Source: Oxalobacteraceae bacterium (GTDB lineage Bacteria; Pseudomonadota; Gammaproteobacteria; Burkholderiales; Burkholderiaceae_D). From it: DNA of 36,676 bases. Each line of letters opens with the position of its first letter. Position 1 is the first letter of the stretch. The notes beneath the pieces are model-generated. The model was given only the letters and a program-made list of their open reading frames with translations, was not told the origin of the DNA and did no database searches. Below are positions 26,134 to 32,803 of the stretch, in pieces. The DNA lies in assembly GCA_023259175.1 (NCBI GenBank), contig JAHFQV010000017.1, positions 1 to 36,676 on the forward strand. Direction: 5' to 3'. Both the position numbers and the translations under genes were made by a program.

Positions 26134-26257
26134 GGTATTCACTTAGGTATTCACTTAGGTATTCACTTAGGTATTCACTTAGGTATTCACTTAGGTATTC
26201 ACTTAGGTATTCACTTAGGTATTCACTTAGGTATTCACTTAGGTATTCGCTTAGGTA
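26134..26257. repeat. 12-bp tandem repeat array, ten copies
   Basis: Unit GGTATTCACTTA repeats ten times from 26134 to 26253, followed by a partial GGTA. All copies are identical except the last, which has G for A. The array ends 3 bp from the ATG of the GDCCVxC gene, so it forms that gene's leader and ribosome-binding region. On that strand each unit reads GTG AAT ACC TAA in the gene's frame. On the plus strand it is open and would encode repeated Gly-Ile-His-Leu, which I regard as a by-product. There are no spacers, so this is not a CRISPR array. Confidence 0.97.
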
Positions 26258-26519
26258 AAATGAAGTTCACTCAAACTAGCGTGTTCGCTTGGGCATGAAG
26301 GCAAGGCTCGCTCAACACGAGCTTACTGCATACTGGCACAAAAATGCGCGCCCATGGCGAAAAAGTCGCGGTTTCATCATGCCAATCGTTGTCAGGAAAC
26401 AGGCCTAAGTAGAGCGCCAAGAAAATGCACATTCATGTCCCTTCAATCGTTTCTAGGTTAAACTTCCACATTTGCTGGCTCAAGGCAACGAAACAATCAT
26501 TTTTTTAGATAAACCCCCC
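26258..26519. other. Spacer between repeat array and dbpA
   Basis: With the array this makes a 389-bp gap without a gene. The 262 bp to the right of the repeats show no convincing open frame, terminator or operator. They must hold the dbpA promoter and probably the promoter of the GDCCVxC gene, but no good consensus was seen. Confidence 0.5.
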
Positions 26520-27908
26520 ATGCCTTCTGCTTCTCCACTGCCCTTTTCCGCCTTAGCCTTAGATTCTGCCCTGTTGAGCAATCTCGATAGCCTAGGCTAT
26601 CAGTTCATGACACCTATCCAGGAAGTCAGTATTCCACTCATGCTCGAACAACGTGATTTAATTGCACAAGCTAAAACAGGCAGTGGAAAAACGGCAGCCT
26701 TTGGCTTAGGCATCTTAAGTCAAATCAAGGCCAGCTATTTTGCCACGCAAGGCTTGGTGATCTGCCCAACCCGCGAACTAGCCGATCAAGTGGCGAACGA
26801 ATTACGCCGCCTTGCACGCGCCATTCCGAATATCAAAATTCTTTCACTCTGCGGTGGCAATCCTATGCGCCCACAAATCGCCTCGCTCGAACGCGGTGCG
26901 CATATTGTCGTGGGGACGCCGGGACGAATACTTGACCATATCGGACGCGCCAGCATTGATCTTTCCACACTCAAAGTCTTGGTGCTGGATGAAGCCGATC
27001 GCATGATAGACATGGGTTTTTATGAAGACATGCTTGGCATAGTCGCCGCCTGTTCGCCGCGTCGCCAAACTTGGTTGTTTTCCGCGACTTACGCCAATGA
27101 TGTGCGACAGGCCAGTGAACGCTTTTTACGCGATCCCGTTGAGATTAAAGTGGATAGCAATCCTCAGAGTCTCGCGATTGAACAATTCTTTTTTGAGGTC
27201 GCGCCAGAGAACCGGAATACGGCCGTAAGCACCCTCTTATTTCATTATCGTCCCGCCTCCTGCATCGCCTTTTGCAATACCAAAATTCATTGCGATGAAT
27301 TGGCCGCCGAGCTACAACAAAAAGGCATCACCGCCTTGGCATTGCACGGCGACTTAGAGCAAAGAGATCGCGATGAAATTCTCGTGCTCTTTGCAAATCA
27401 AAGCTGTTTAGTTTTAGTCGCCACCGATGTCGCCGCACGCGGTATCGATATTCCGGCTTTAGGTGCGGTGATCAACGTTGATGTTTCTCGTGACCCTGAA
27501 GTACACGTTCACCGAATTGGGCGTTGCGGTCGTGCTGGTCAATCGGGGCTCGCCTTAAACTTAATCGCGCCGAACGAAAAAAAATATCTGCGCAACATCG
27601 AAGAATATCAAGCCCAACTCGGCTTATGGCAAGAGCTCAGTACTTTGACCGTGGAATCTGAAACGCTGACCACGCCCATGATTACGCTGTGTATCGCAGG
27701 CGGCAAAAAAGACAAGCTCAGGCCAGGCGATTTACTAGGCGCACTAACAGGCGATGTCGGTCTTAAGAAAGAGCAAGTGGGCAAAATCAATGTCTTTGAA
27801 TTTCAAACCTATGTCGCGCTCGACCATCGTATTGCACACATCGCTTTAGAACAATTAAGTCGCTGCTCAATTAAGGGGCGGCAGTTTAAAATTCGTGAAA
27901 TCAGCTAA
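26520..27908 (+). CDS. dbpA: ATP-dependent RNA helicase DbpA
   Basis: DEAD-box helicase that acts in 50S subunit assembly, recruited to helix 92 of 23S rRNA. The 462-residue protein begins at ATG 26520; an in-frame TTG at 26472 would add 16 residues without similarity. The Q-motif and TPIQ lie around residue 30. AKTGSGKT is at 51-58, followed by PTRELA, VGTPGR, VLDEADRM, SAT and HRIGRCGRAG. The last 75 residues (MITLCIAGGKKDKLRPGDLLGAL-like) form the DbpA-specific RNA-binding domain, which sets it apart from RhlE or DeaD. The response regulator gene follows after 16 bp and could be read through from dbpA. Confidence 0.95.
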   Translation: MPSASPLPFSALALDSALLSNLDSLGYQFMTPIQEVSIPLMLEQRDLIAQAKTGSGKTAAFGLGILSQIKASYFATQGLVICPTRELADQVANELRRLARAIPNIKILSLCGGNPMRPQIASLERGAHIVVGTPGRILDHIGRASIDLSTLKVLVLDEADRMIDMGFYEDMLGIVAACSPRRQTWLFSATYANDVRQASERFLRDPVEIKVDSNPQSLAIEQFFFEVAPENRNTAVSTLLFHYRPASCIAFCNTKIHCDELAAELQQKGITALALHGDLEQRDRDEILVLFANQSCLVLVATDVAARGIDIPALGAVINVDVSRDPEVHVHRIGRCGRAGQSGLALNLIAPNEKKYLRNIEEYQAQLGLWQELSTLTVESETLTTPMITLCIAGGKKDKLRPGDLLGALTGDVGLKKEQVGKINVFEFQTYVALDHRIAHIALEQLSRCSIKGRQFKIREIS

Positions 27909-27924
27909 GGCCAGCACAGATAAA

Positions 27925-28560
27925 ATGATACGTATCCTGATCGCAGACGACCACACTATTTTACGTGAAGGTTTAAAACGCATTCTCGATGGTGTCGAGG
28001 ATATTTGCGTGGTTGCAGAGGCCGTCGATGGGCATGACACCTTAAACAAAGTCCGCACTGAAAAATTCGACGTGCTCTTGTTAGACTTATCCATGCCGGG
28101 ACGTAGCGGGGTCGATTTGATTCATCAAATCAAGGCCGAATTTCCAAAACTCCCCATACTTATTCTGACTATGCATGAGGAAGAACAGTATGCGGTGCGG
28201 GCCATTCGCGCTGGCGCAAGCGGCTACCTCACCAAAGAAAGCGCAGGCACGCAATTAGTCAGCGCACTGAGACGCATCGCCTCTGGTCGCCCCTATATCA
28301 GCAATGCGGTGGCGGAACAATTGGCTCTTTCGGCGATGCCTAAGCAGCAGCAAGCTCAAGCCCAGCACAGCAACTTATCAGATCGAGAATTCGAAGTTTT
28401 TCTACATCTAGCCAAAGGCAAGAGTATCACCGAGATCGGCGAATTGCTGCACCTGAGCGTCAAGACCGTCAGTACCCATAAGACGCGCATCATGCTCAAA
28501 ATGGGGCTCAATTCACTGGCTGATCTGATTCAATACGCCATTACCCATCACCTACTTTAG
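27925..28560 (+). CDS. NarL/FixJ-family response regulator with LuxR HTH
   Basis: A 211-residue two-component regulator from ATG 27925. The receiver domain (about 1-120) has the acidic pair ADDH, phospho-acceptor Asp54 (LLLDLSMPG), Thr82 and Lys104 (LTKESAG). The LuxR-type DNA-binding domain lies at about 145-208 (LSDREFEVFLHLAKGKSITEIGELLHLS, KTVSTHKTRI). The likely kinase partner is the PAS histidine kinase at 30910, since that kinase subfamily (HisKA_3) pairs with LuxR-type regulators and no other is near. It is close behind dbpA, but a biological link to it is doubtful. Probable targets are the neighbouring stress and respiratory genes. Confidence 0.93.
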   Translation: MIRILIADDHTILREGLKRILDGVEDICVVAEAVDGHDTLNKVRTEKFDVLLLDLSMPGRSGVDLIHQIKAEFPKLPILILTMHEEEQYAVRAIRAGASGYLTKESAGTQLVSALRRIASGRPYISNAVAEQLALSAMPKQQQAQAQHSNLSDREFEVFLHLAKGKSITEIGELLHLSVKTVSTHKTRIMLKMGLNSLADLIQYAITHHLL

Positions 28561-28621
28561 GCTCTAGCTCGCCCGCTGATCTACTTCGTCTGGGAGCGAT
28601 GTTTGTGGGCAGCTGTCTTTG

Positions 28622-28635
28622 TAGGAAAATTCCTA
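28622..28635. promoter_or_regulatory. Palindrome TAGGAA-AA-TTCCTA
   Basis: Perfect 6-bp inverted repeat with a 2-bp centre, about 100 bp upstream of the stand-alone receiver gene. The size and symmetry suit a LuxR-type dimer. An imperfect copy TAGGAA-GCG-TTCCAT (28721-28735) overlaps that gene's ribosome site and may be chance. Confidence 0.45.
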
Positions 28636-28664
28636 GTCCACCCTCCCAAATTCTCACACTTCAA

Positions 28665-28680
28665 ATCAGCAAACGCTGAT
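28665..28680. promoter_or_regulatory. Palindrome ATCAGC-AAAC-GCTGAT
   Basis: Perfect 6-bp inverted repeat with a 4-bp spacer in the same 173-bp intergenic region between the two response-regulator genes. It may be an operator, or a weak terminator for the upstream gene. It does not match the FNR box TTGAT-N4-ATCAA. Confidence 0.4.
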
Positions 28681-28733
28681 GGGCAGCATCCGACTTAAAT
28701 ACGATACTGAACGCATCTCTTAGGAAGCGTTCC

Positions 28734-29105
28734 ATGAACTTATTTATCGTCGAAGACTCAGCCGTCATACAAAACCGCCTCACGCGCATGCTAGAGGAAA
28801 TTGACGATGTCAATTTAGTCGGCATCGCCGCAGGCTTAAATGATACTTACCAAACTATTCTAGCCCATCGCACCGAGGCCTTAATTCTAGATTTGCAACT
28901 GAGTGATGGCAATGGCCTGAGCTTACTCAAGAAAATAAAAGCCAGTCATCCACACATTCGCGTTGTCGTTTTAAGCAATCACGCCAGCGAAGCCAATCGC
29001 CTACTTGCCAAGCGCGCAGGTGCAGATCGCTTTCTCGATAAATCCACCGATTTTCAGCAAATCCCAGAGGTACTTGAGCAGTGGCATAAATTGTTGTCGC
29101 ACTAA
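28734..29105 (+). CDS. Stand-alone receiver-domain response regulator
   Basis: A 123-residue single-domain receiver of CheY type. The acidic pocket is EDS (7-9), the phospho-acceptor is Asp53 (LILDLQLSDGNG), the switch residue is Ser81 and the conserved Lys is 103 (FLDKS). There is no output domain, so it would act by protein contact or as a phosphate sink. It lies between a full LuxR-type regulator and an FNR-type regulator, and an independent control region precedes it. It could compete with the LuxR regulator for phosphate from the nearby kinase. Receiver identity is firm; its role is inferred. Confidence 0.92.
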   Translation: MNLFIVEDSAVIQNRLTRMLEEIDDVNLVGIAAGLNDTYQTILAHRTEALILDLQLSDGNGLSLLKKIKASHPHIRVVVLSNHASEANRLLAKRAGADRFLDKSTDFQQIPEVLEQWHKLLSH

Positions 29106-29184
29106 TTTTGACTCATTTTTTTAATGCAGAAATTCCGCCTCATCCCGTATTCATTTATCGAGCAATTTTTTCGGAAAGACTATC

Positions 29185-30045
29185 ATGTCAAACTTAGCGA
29201 TACTCCCTACACTTGAAGTTTCAAAAAGCGAAACGCCAATGTCCGCAACGATTACGAGGCAAAACATCAGCCTCTGGTCCAATTTAAGACAGGTATGCGA
29301 ATTACTATTGATCGAGGTTCCCGCGCGGGCCGACCAAGATACCCATCGCTTTCAACACCTACGCATCAAGGCCGGACAAAGTCTATATCGCACCGGACAA
29401 GATTTTGATACGCTTTTTTTAATCAATTCGGGCTTTGTCAAAACGGTTCATATCGATGAGCATGGTACGGAACATGTATTGAGTTTTCCCATGAAAGGCG
29501 ATGTCCTAGGTACCGATGGGATACACACACTCCACTATGCCTCCGATGCCATCGCCCTGTGTGATTGCGACATCATTCTCCTGCCGTACAAAACCCTCGC
29601 TAAGCTAACCCATACTTACCTGGAATTAGAGACGGCTTTATACAGCTTAATGAGCCGAGAAATCGTGCGGGAACAAGCGCTCATCAGTATGCTCAGTGCA
29701 TTAAGTGCCGAGGCCAAGGTGGCGCGCTTTCTTGTCAAACTAGGGGAACGTTTTATGCAATTGGGCTACTCAAGTCGCCAATTCAATTTGCGCATGACCC
29801 GTCAGGAAATTGGCAGCTATCTAGGCTTAACCCTAGAAACGGTGAGCCGCACCCTTTCTGCTTTACATGAACAGGGATTGATACGGGTTGAGCAAAGAGA
29901 GATACAATTATGTGATATTCCTGCTTTAAAAAAACTCAGGCGTTTTGCTCCTAATAAAGCCAAACAAAAAGTCGCTGATACGGTTAGCACACTCGTCAAT
30001 AACACCTTACGCGCGCACTGGAATTCGGAATTAGCGAGCGCTTAA
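29185..30045 (+). CDS. Crp/Fnr-family regulator of FixK type (no FeS cysteines)
   Basis: A 286-residue regulator with a cyclic-nucleotide-like beta-roll (about 55-145), a dimer helix (about 148-175) and a C-terminal winged HTH (about 190-250). The recognition helix TRQEIGSYLGLTLETVSRTLSAL contains the E-x-x-S-R signature of FNR, so an FNR-type box TTGAT-N4-ATCAA is the predicted site. Of the four FNR cluster ligands only the equivalent of Cys29 (Cys38) remains; the others are replaced. It therefore probably does not sense O2 itself and acts like FixK. The tail beyond about 260 is an unusual basic extension. The usp gene follows after 24 bp. Confidence 0.9.
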   Translation: MSNLAILPTLEVSKSETPMSATITRQNISLWSNLRQVCELLLIEVPARADQDTHRFQHLRIKAGQSLYRTGQDFDTLFLINSGFVKTVHIDEHGTEHVLSFPMKGDVLGTDGIHTLHYASDAIALCDCDIILLPYKTLAKLTHTYLELETALYSLMSREIVREQALISMLSALSAEAKVARFLVKLGERFMQLGYSSRQFNLRMTRQEIGSYLGLTLETVSRTLSALHEQGLIRVEQREIQLCDIPALKKLRRFAPNKAKQKVADTVSTLVNNTLRAHWNSELASA

Positions 30046-30069
30046 TTTTCGATTTAAGGAGGGCATCTC

Positions 30070-30909
30070 ATGAATTACAAGACTATTTTGGTTCACATTG
30101 ATGATGATAAAGAGCTCGACCAGCGCGCCAATATCGCCGCACAAATCACACAAAGCCATCACGCGCATTTAATCGGATTAGCGGTCACGGGGGTTTCACG
30201 TTATTTTTTTAGTGGCGACGACCCTAGCATTGTTGCACCTTACTACGCACAATACGCAGACGCATTACAAACGCGTGCGCAACTTGCCATCGCGCGTTTT
30301 GAAAAAAATATGGTCGGACAAACTGAGCTGAGCTACGAAATACAGTTCGCGCAAGATGAAATCTGTGGTGGCATGGGTTTACGGGCGCGTTATGCCGACC
30401 TGATCATTATTGGACAAACAAATCCCAACCTAGCCTCACTGGCGACCGCCAGCGATTTTCCTGAATCCATTATTCTACAAAGTGGTCGTCCTGTTTTATT
30501 GATCCCACACTCTAGGTCCGTCACCCGATTCGGAAAAAATGCGGTAGTCGCTTGGGATGGCAGTCGCGAAGCAGCGCGCGCCGCGCTCGATGCTTTACCG
30601 CTCTTGAAAAAATGTACTACCGTCCATCTCTTGATCATCAATCCAAATGAGCAAGCAGAGACCCACGGCGAAGAACCCGGCGCCGATTTTGCACTTTTTT
30701 TAGCGCGTCATGACATTAAAGTTGAAATTGAAATTCGTAACACACCAACGATCATCGGCAACGCTATCCTCCAAGCATGTCAGGAATTAAGCGCTGATTT
30801 ATTGGTCATGGGCGCTTATGGGCATAGCCGTTTTAGAGAAATGCTGATGGGCGGCGTCAGTAAAACGATACTCACAAAAATGAATTTACCAGTATTGATG
30901 GCGCATTAA
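30070..30909 (+). CDS. Tandem universal stress protein (UspA family)
   Basis: A 279-residue protein with two Usp domains (about 1-145 and 155-279). The second keeps the ATP-binding pattern G-2x-G-9x-G-(S/T) in GAYGHSRFREMLMGGVSKT near the C-terminus. The first has lost it (IIGQTNPNLASLATAS), so probably only one nucleotide site remains. A strong TTAAGGAGG ribosome site precedes the ATG. The gene is between the FNR/FixK-type regulator and the histidine kinase, whose start codon directly follows its stop. Tandem Usp proteins are often induced by FNR-type regulators under low oxygen, which suits this placement. Confidence 0.94.
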   Translation: MNYKTILVHIDDDKELDQRANIAAQITQSHHAHLIGLAVTGVSRYFFSGDDPSIVAPYYAQYADALQTRAQLAIARFEKNMVGQTELSYEIQFAQDEICGGMGLRARYADLIIIGQTNPNLASLATASDFPESIILQSGRPVLLIPHSRSVTRFGKNAVVAWDGSREAARAALDALPLLKKCTTVHLLIINPNEQAETHGEEPGADFALFLARHDIKVEIEIRNTPTIIGNAILQACQELSADLLVMGAYGHSRFREMLMGGVSKTILTKMNLPVLMAH

Positions 30910-32016
30910 ATGAGCGACCCTATTTATGCGCAAGCACTTGAGCCAGGACTTGAACAACTCAGAAGCGACAAAAAGCGTTTAATCGGCGTAATCGACACTG
31001 CGATGGATGGCATCGTCACCATCGATAGCGAGTTCAAAATCATCCTTGCCAATCCTGCCGCAGCACAGACTTTCGGATATCAAGTAGAACAATTACTCGG
31101 TGCTACGCTCGACCTCATTATCCCGATGCGGCATCGTCACGCCCATAGCGCGCATGTCAAAGAATTTGCCCAAACGGGTGTGAGCAAACGCCGCATGGGT
31201 GGCAACTTTAAGGATTATTACGTCACGGGCTTACATGCCTTGGGTCACGAATTTCCGATTGAAGCGTCGATCTCTAGCCTGAACGAAAATGGGCAAAGTT
31301 TTTATACAGTCATTTTTCGTGACGTTTCAAAACGAAAAGCGTCCGAAGAACAAATGGCGCTTTACCACACACAATTGAGTCAATTATCCAGTGCCCTGCA
31401 AAACATACGCGAAGAAGAACGCAAACACATCGCCAGAGAATTACATGACGATTTAGGGCAATTGCTTGCCGCTTTGCGTATGGATATTTCGCTTATGCAG
31501 AGGGAGCAAGCGCTGAGCAACAAAGGCACATCGACCTTGGCGAGTATGGATCAATTACTCCTCAACGCTATCACGACCTTACGTCGCATTGCCAGTGATC
31601 TAAGGCCACGTTCTTTAGATGAGGGTGGGCTTTATTTCGCACTACAAACCTTGAGCAAAGATTTTATGATGCGCCATCAAATCGCCTGTGATTTGATGGC
31701 CGATGAAGCCGACCTAATACTCGACGATGAAAAAAGCACGGCAATTTTTCGCGTCGTCCAAGAGTCCTTAACGAATGTCGCTCGTCACGCAAAGGCGAGC
31801 CGAGTCGAAATCAATTTAAAACGTAGCGCCGACACCTTATCGCTCACGATACAAGACAACGGACGTGGCATAGAAGAAGGCGCGATGCAAAAACTCCGCT
31901 CCTTTGGTCTGGTCGGTATGCGTGAACGCATCAAGGCATTGCATGGCGATTTTGAGATTCAGAGCAAACTTGGAATCGGCACCGGCCTATACATTCAAAT
32001 TCCTATCTCGGTGTAA
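30910..32016 (+). CDS. Cytoplasmic PAS-domain histidine kinase (HisKA_3, NarX/NreB type)
   Basis: A 368-residue kinase with no membrane helix. A PAS domain (about 20-140) is followed by a coiled linker, the HisKA_3 dimerisation helix with phospho-acceptor His179 (ARELHDDLGQ), and an ATPase domain with N-box ESLTNVARHAKA (285-296), G1 DNGRG (316-320) and G2 FGLVGMRER (332-340). Aligned by eye to FixL, PAS residue His79 falls at the haem-ligand position, while the FixL distal Arg is replaced by Tyr103. Gas or redox sensing is thus possible but unproven. It starts right after the usp stop and overlaps the convergent COG2836 gene by 14 bp. Confidence 0.92.
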   Translation: MSDPIYAQALEPGLEQLRSDKKRLIGVIDTAMDGIVTIDSEFKIILANPAAAQTFGYQVEQLLGATLDLIIPMRHRHAHSAHVKEFAQTGVSKRRMGGNFKDYYVTGLHALGHEFPIEASISSLNENGQSFYTVIFRDVSKRKASEEQMALYHTQLSQLSSALQNIREEERKHIARELHDDLGQLLAALRMDISLMQREQALSNKGTSTLASMDQLLLNAITTLRRIASDLRPRSLDEGGLYFALQTLSKDFMMRHQIACDLMADEADLILDDEKSTAIFRVVQESLTNVARHAKASRVEINLKRSADTLSLTIQDNGRGIEEGAMQKLRSFGLVGMRERIKALHGDFEIQSKLGIGTGLYIQIPISV

Positions 32017-32803
32017 GGCACAGCCAAGCAGGTGCTGATGTCGCGTCGAAATAAAATAAGCCCATCAAACCCATTGCCAACATCAATAAAGCCGAGCCAT
32101 AAGAAATCCAAACACCCACCTTCGTTTGGAAACCGGATGGAGATCGCTGCAACATAAACTGTCCCAATACCAGATGTGGTAAGGCACACAAACCGAACAC
32201 CAACATCAACACTGCACCTGACCAAAATGAACCGGACAGCATCGCAAATGGCGCAACTGCAAACGACAAACCACAAGGCAATGCGCCCCACACGCCCCCG
32301 ACTAGAAATGGAGCTTGGTGAAATTTTCCAGCGATGCCTGACACTTTGGCATACAGGTCTGAATAAAATGTGGATAGAAATCTCACTAGCAAGCTAGGTA
32401 AAAATTTGGGCAGCCCCATACTTTGCCCCAAAATGCGCAGGCTTAAACCACATAATAAAAGGCTACCTATCACATGCCAAACTTGACTAAACAGAGTAAA
32501 ACGACCCGCCAAAAACCACCAACGCAAAGACCCGCCCGCTGCGCCGAAAAATGCCCCGATGATCATATAGGTCGTCAAGCGTCCAGCATGCAAAGCGATT
32601 TGATTGCGGAGCTGATGCGATGGCGTTGACGTGATTTGCGGATGGATGGGAATAAGCACAGCACGCTTAGTCACGGAGTCAACCACAGAATCAGCAACTT
32701 GCGCGCTCAGCAGGGTCGATACGCCGCCACACATCCCAAGGCAATGGATACCGCCCAATAATCCGGCACTCGCGGCTGCGAATAGTAAGGCGAAATTCAG
32801 CAT
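32003..32803 (-). CDS. COG2836 (TauE/SafE-like, DsbD_2) membrane protein
   Basis: A 266-residue membrane protein with about six helices. It starts with FAAASAGLLGGIHCLGMCGG, a signature with two cysteines typical of the COG2836 proteins often annotated as sulfite exporter TauE/SafE family. Later, GALPCGLSFAVAPFAMLSGS carries another conserved Cys. These genes are repeatedly found with cbb3 oxidase and hemN clusters, where a part in copper or redox delivery to the oxidase is suspected but not settled. Its ATG overlaps the hemN stop by one base (TGATG), so translation is coupled. The 3' end overlaps the kinase gene on the other strand. Confidence 0.85.
   Translation of the reverse strand: MLNFALLFAAASAGLLGGIHCLGMCGGVSTLLSAQVADSVVDSVTKRAVLIPIHPQITSTPSHQLRNQIALHAGRLTTYMIIGAFFGAAGGSLRWWFLAGRFTLFSQVWHVIGSLLLCGLSLRILGQSMGLPKFLPSLLVRFLSTFYSDLYAKVSGIAGKFHQAPFLVGGVWGALPCGLSFAVAPFAMLSGSFWSGAVLMLVFGLCALPHLVLGQFMLQRSPSGFQTKVGVWISYGSALLMLAMGLMGLFYFDATSAPAWLCLTPR

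Noticed and set aside
26134-26257. Possible CRISPR array
   Set aside because: The 12-bp units are contiguous with no spacers and no cas genes nearby; it is a simple tandem repeat.
26023-26298. Plus-strand open frame encoding repeated Gly-Ile-His-Leu
   Set aside because: It arises from the 12-bp repeat being free of stops in that frame; its first half is antisense to the GDCCVxC gene and there is no ribosome site.
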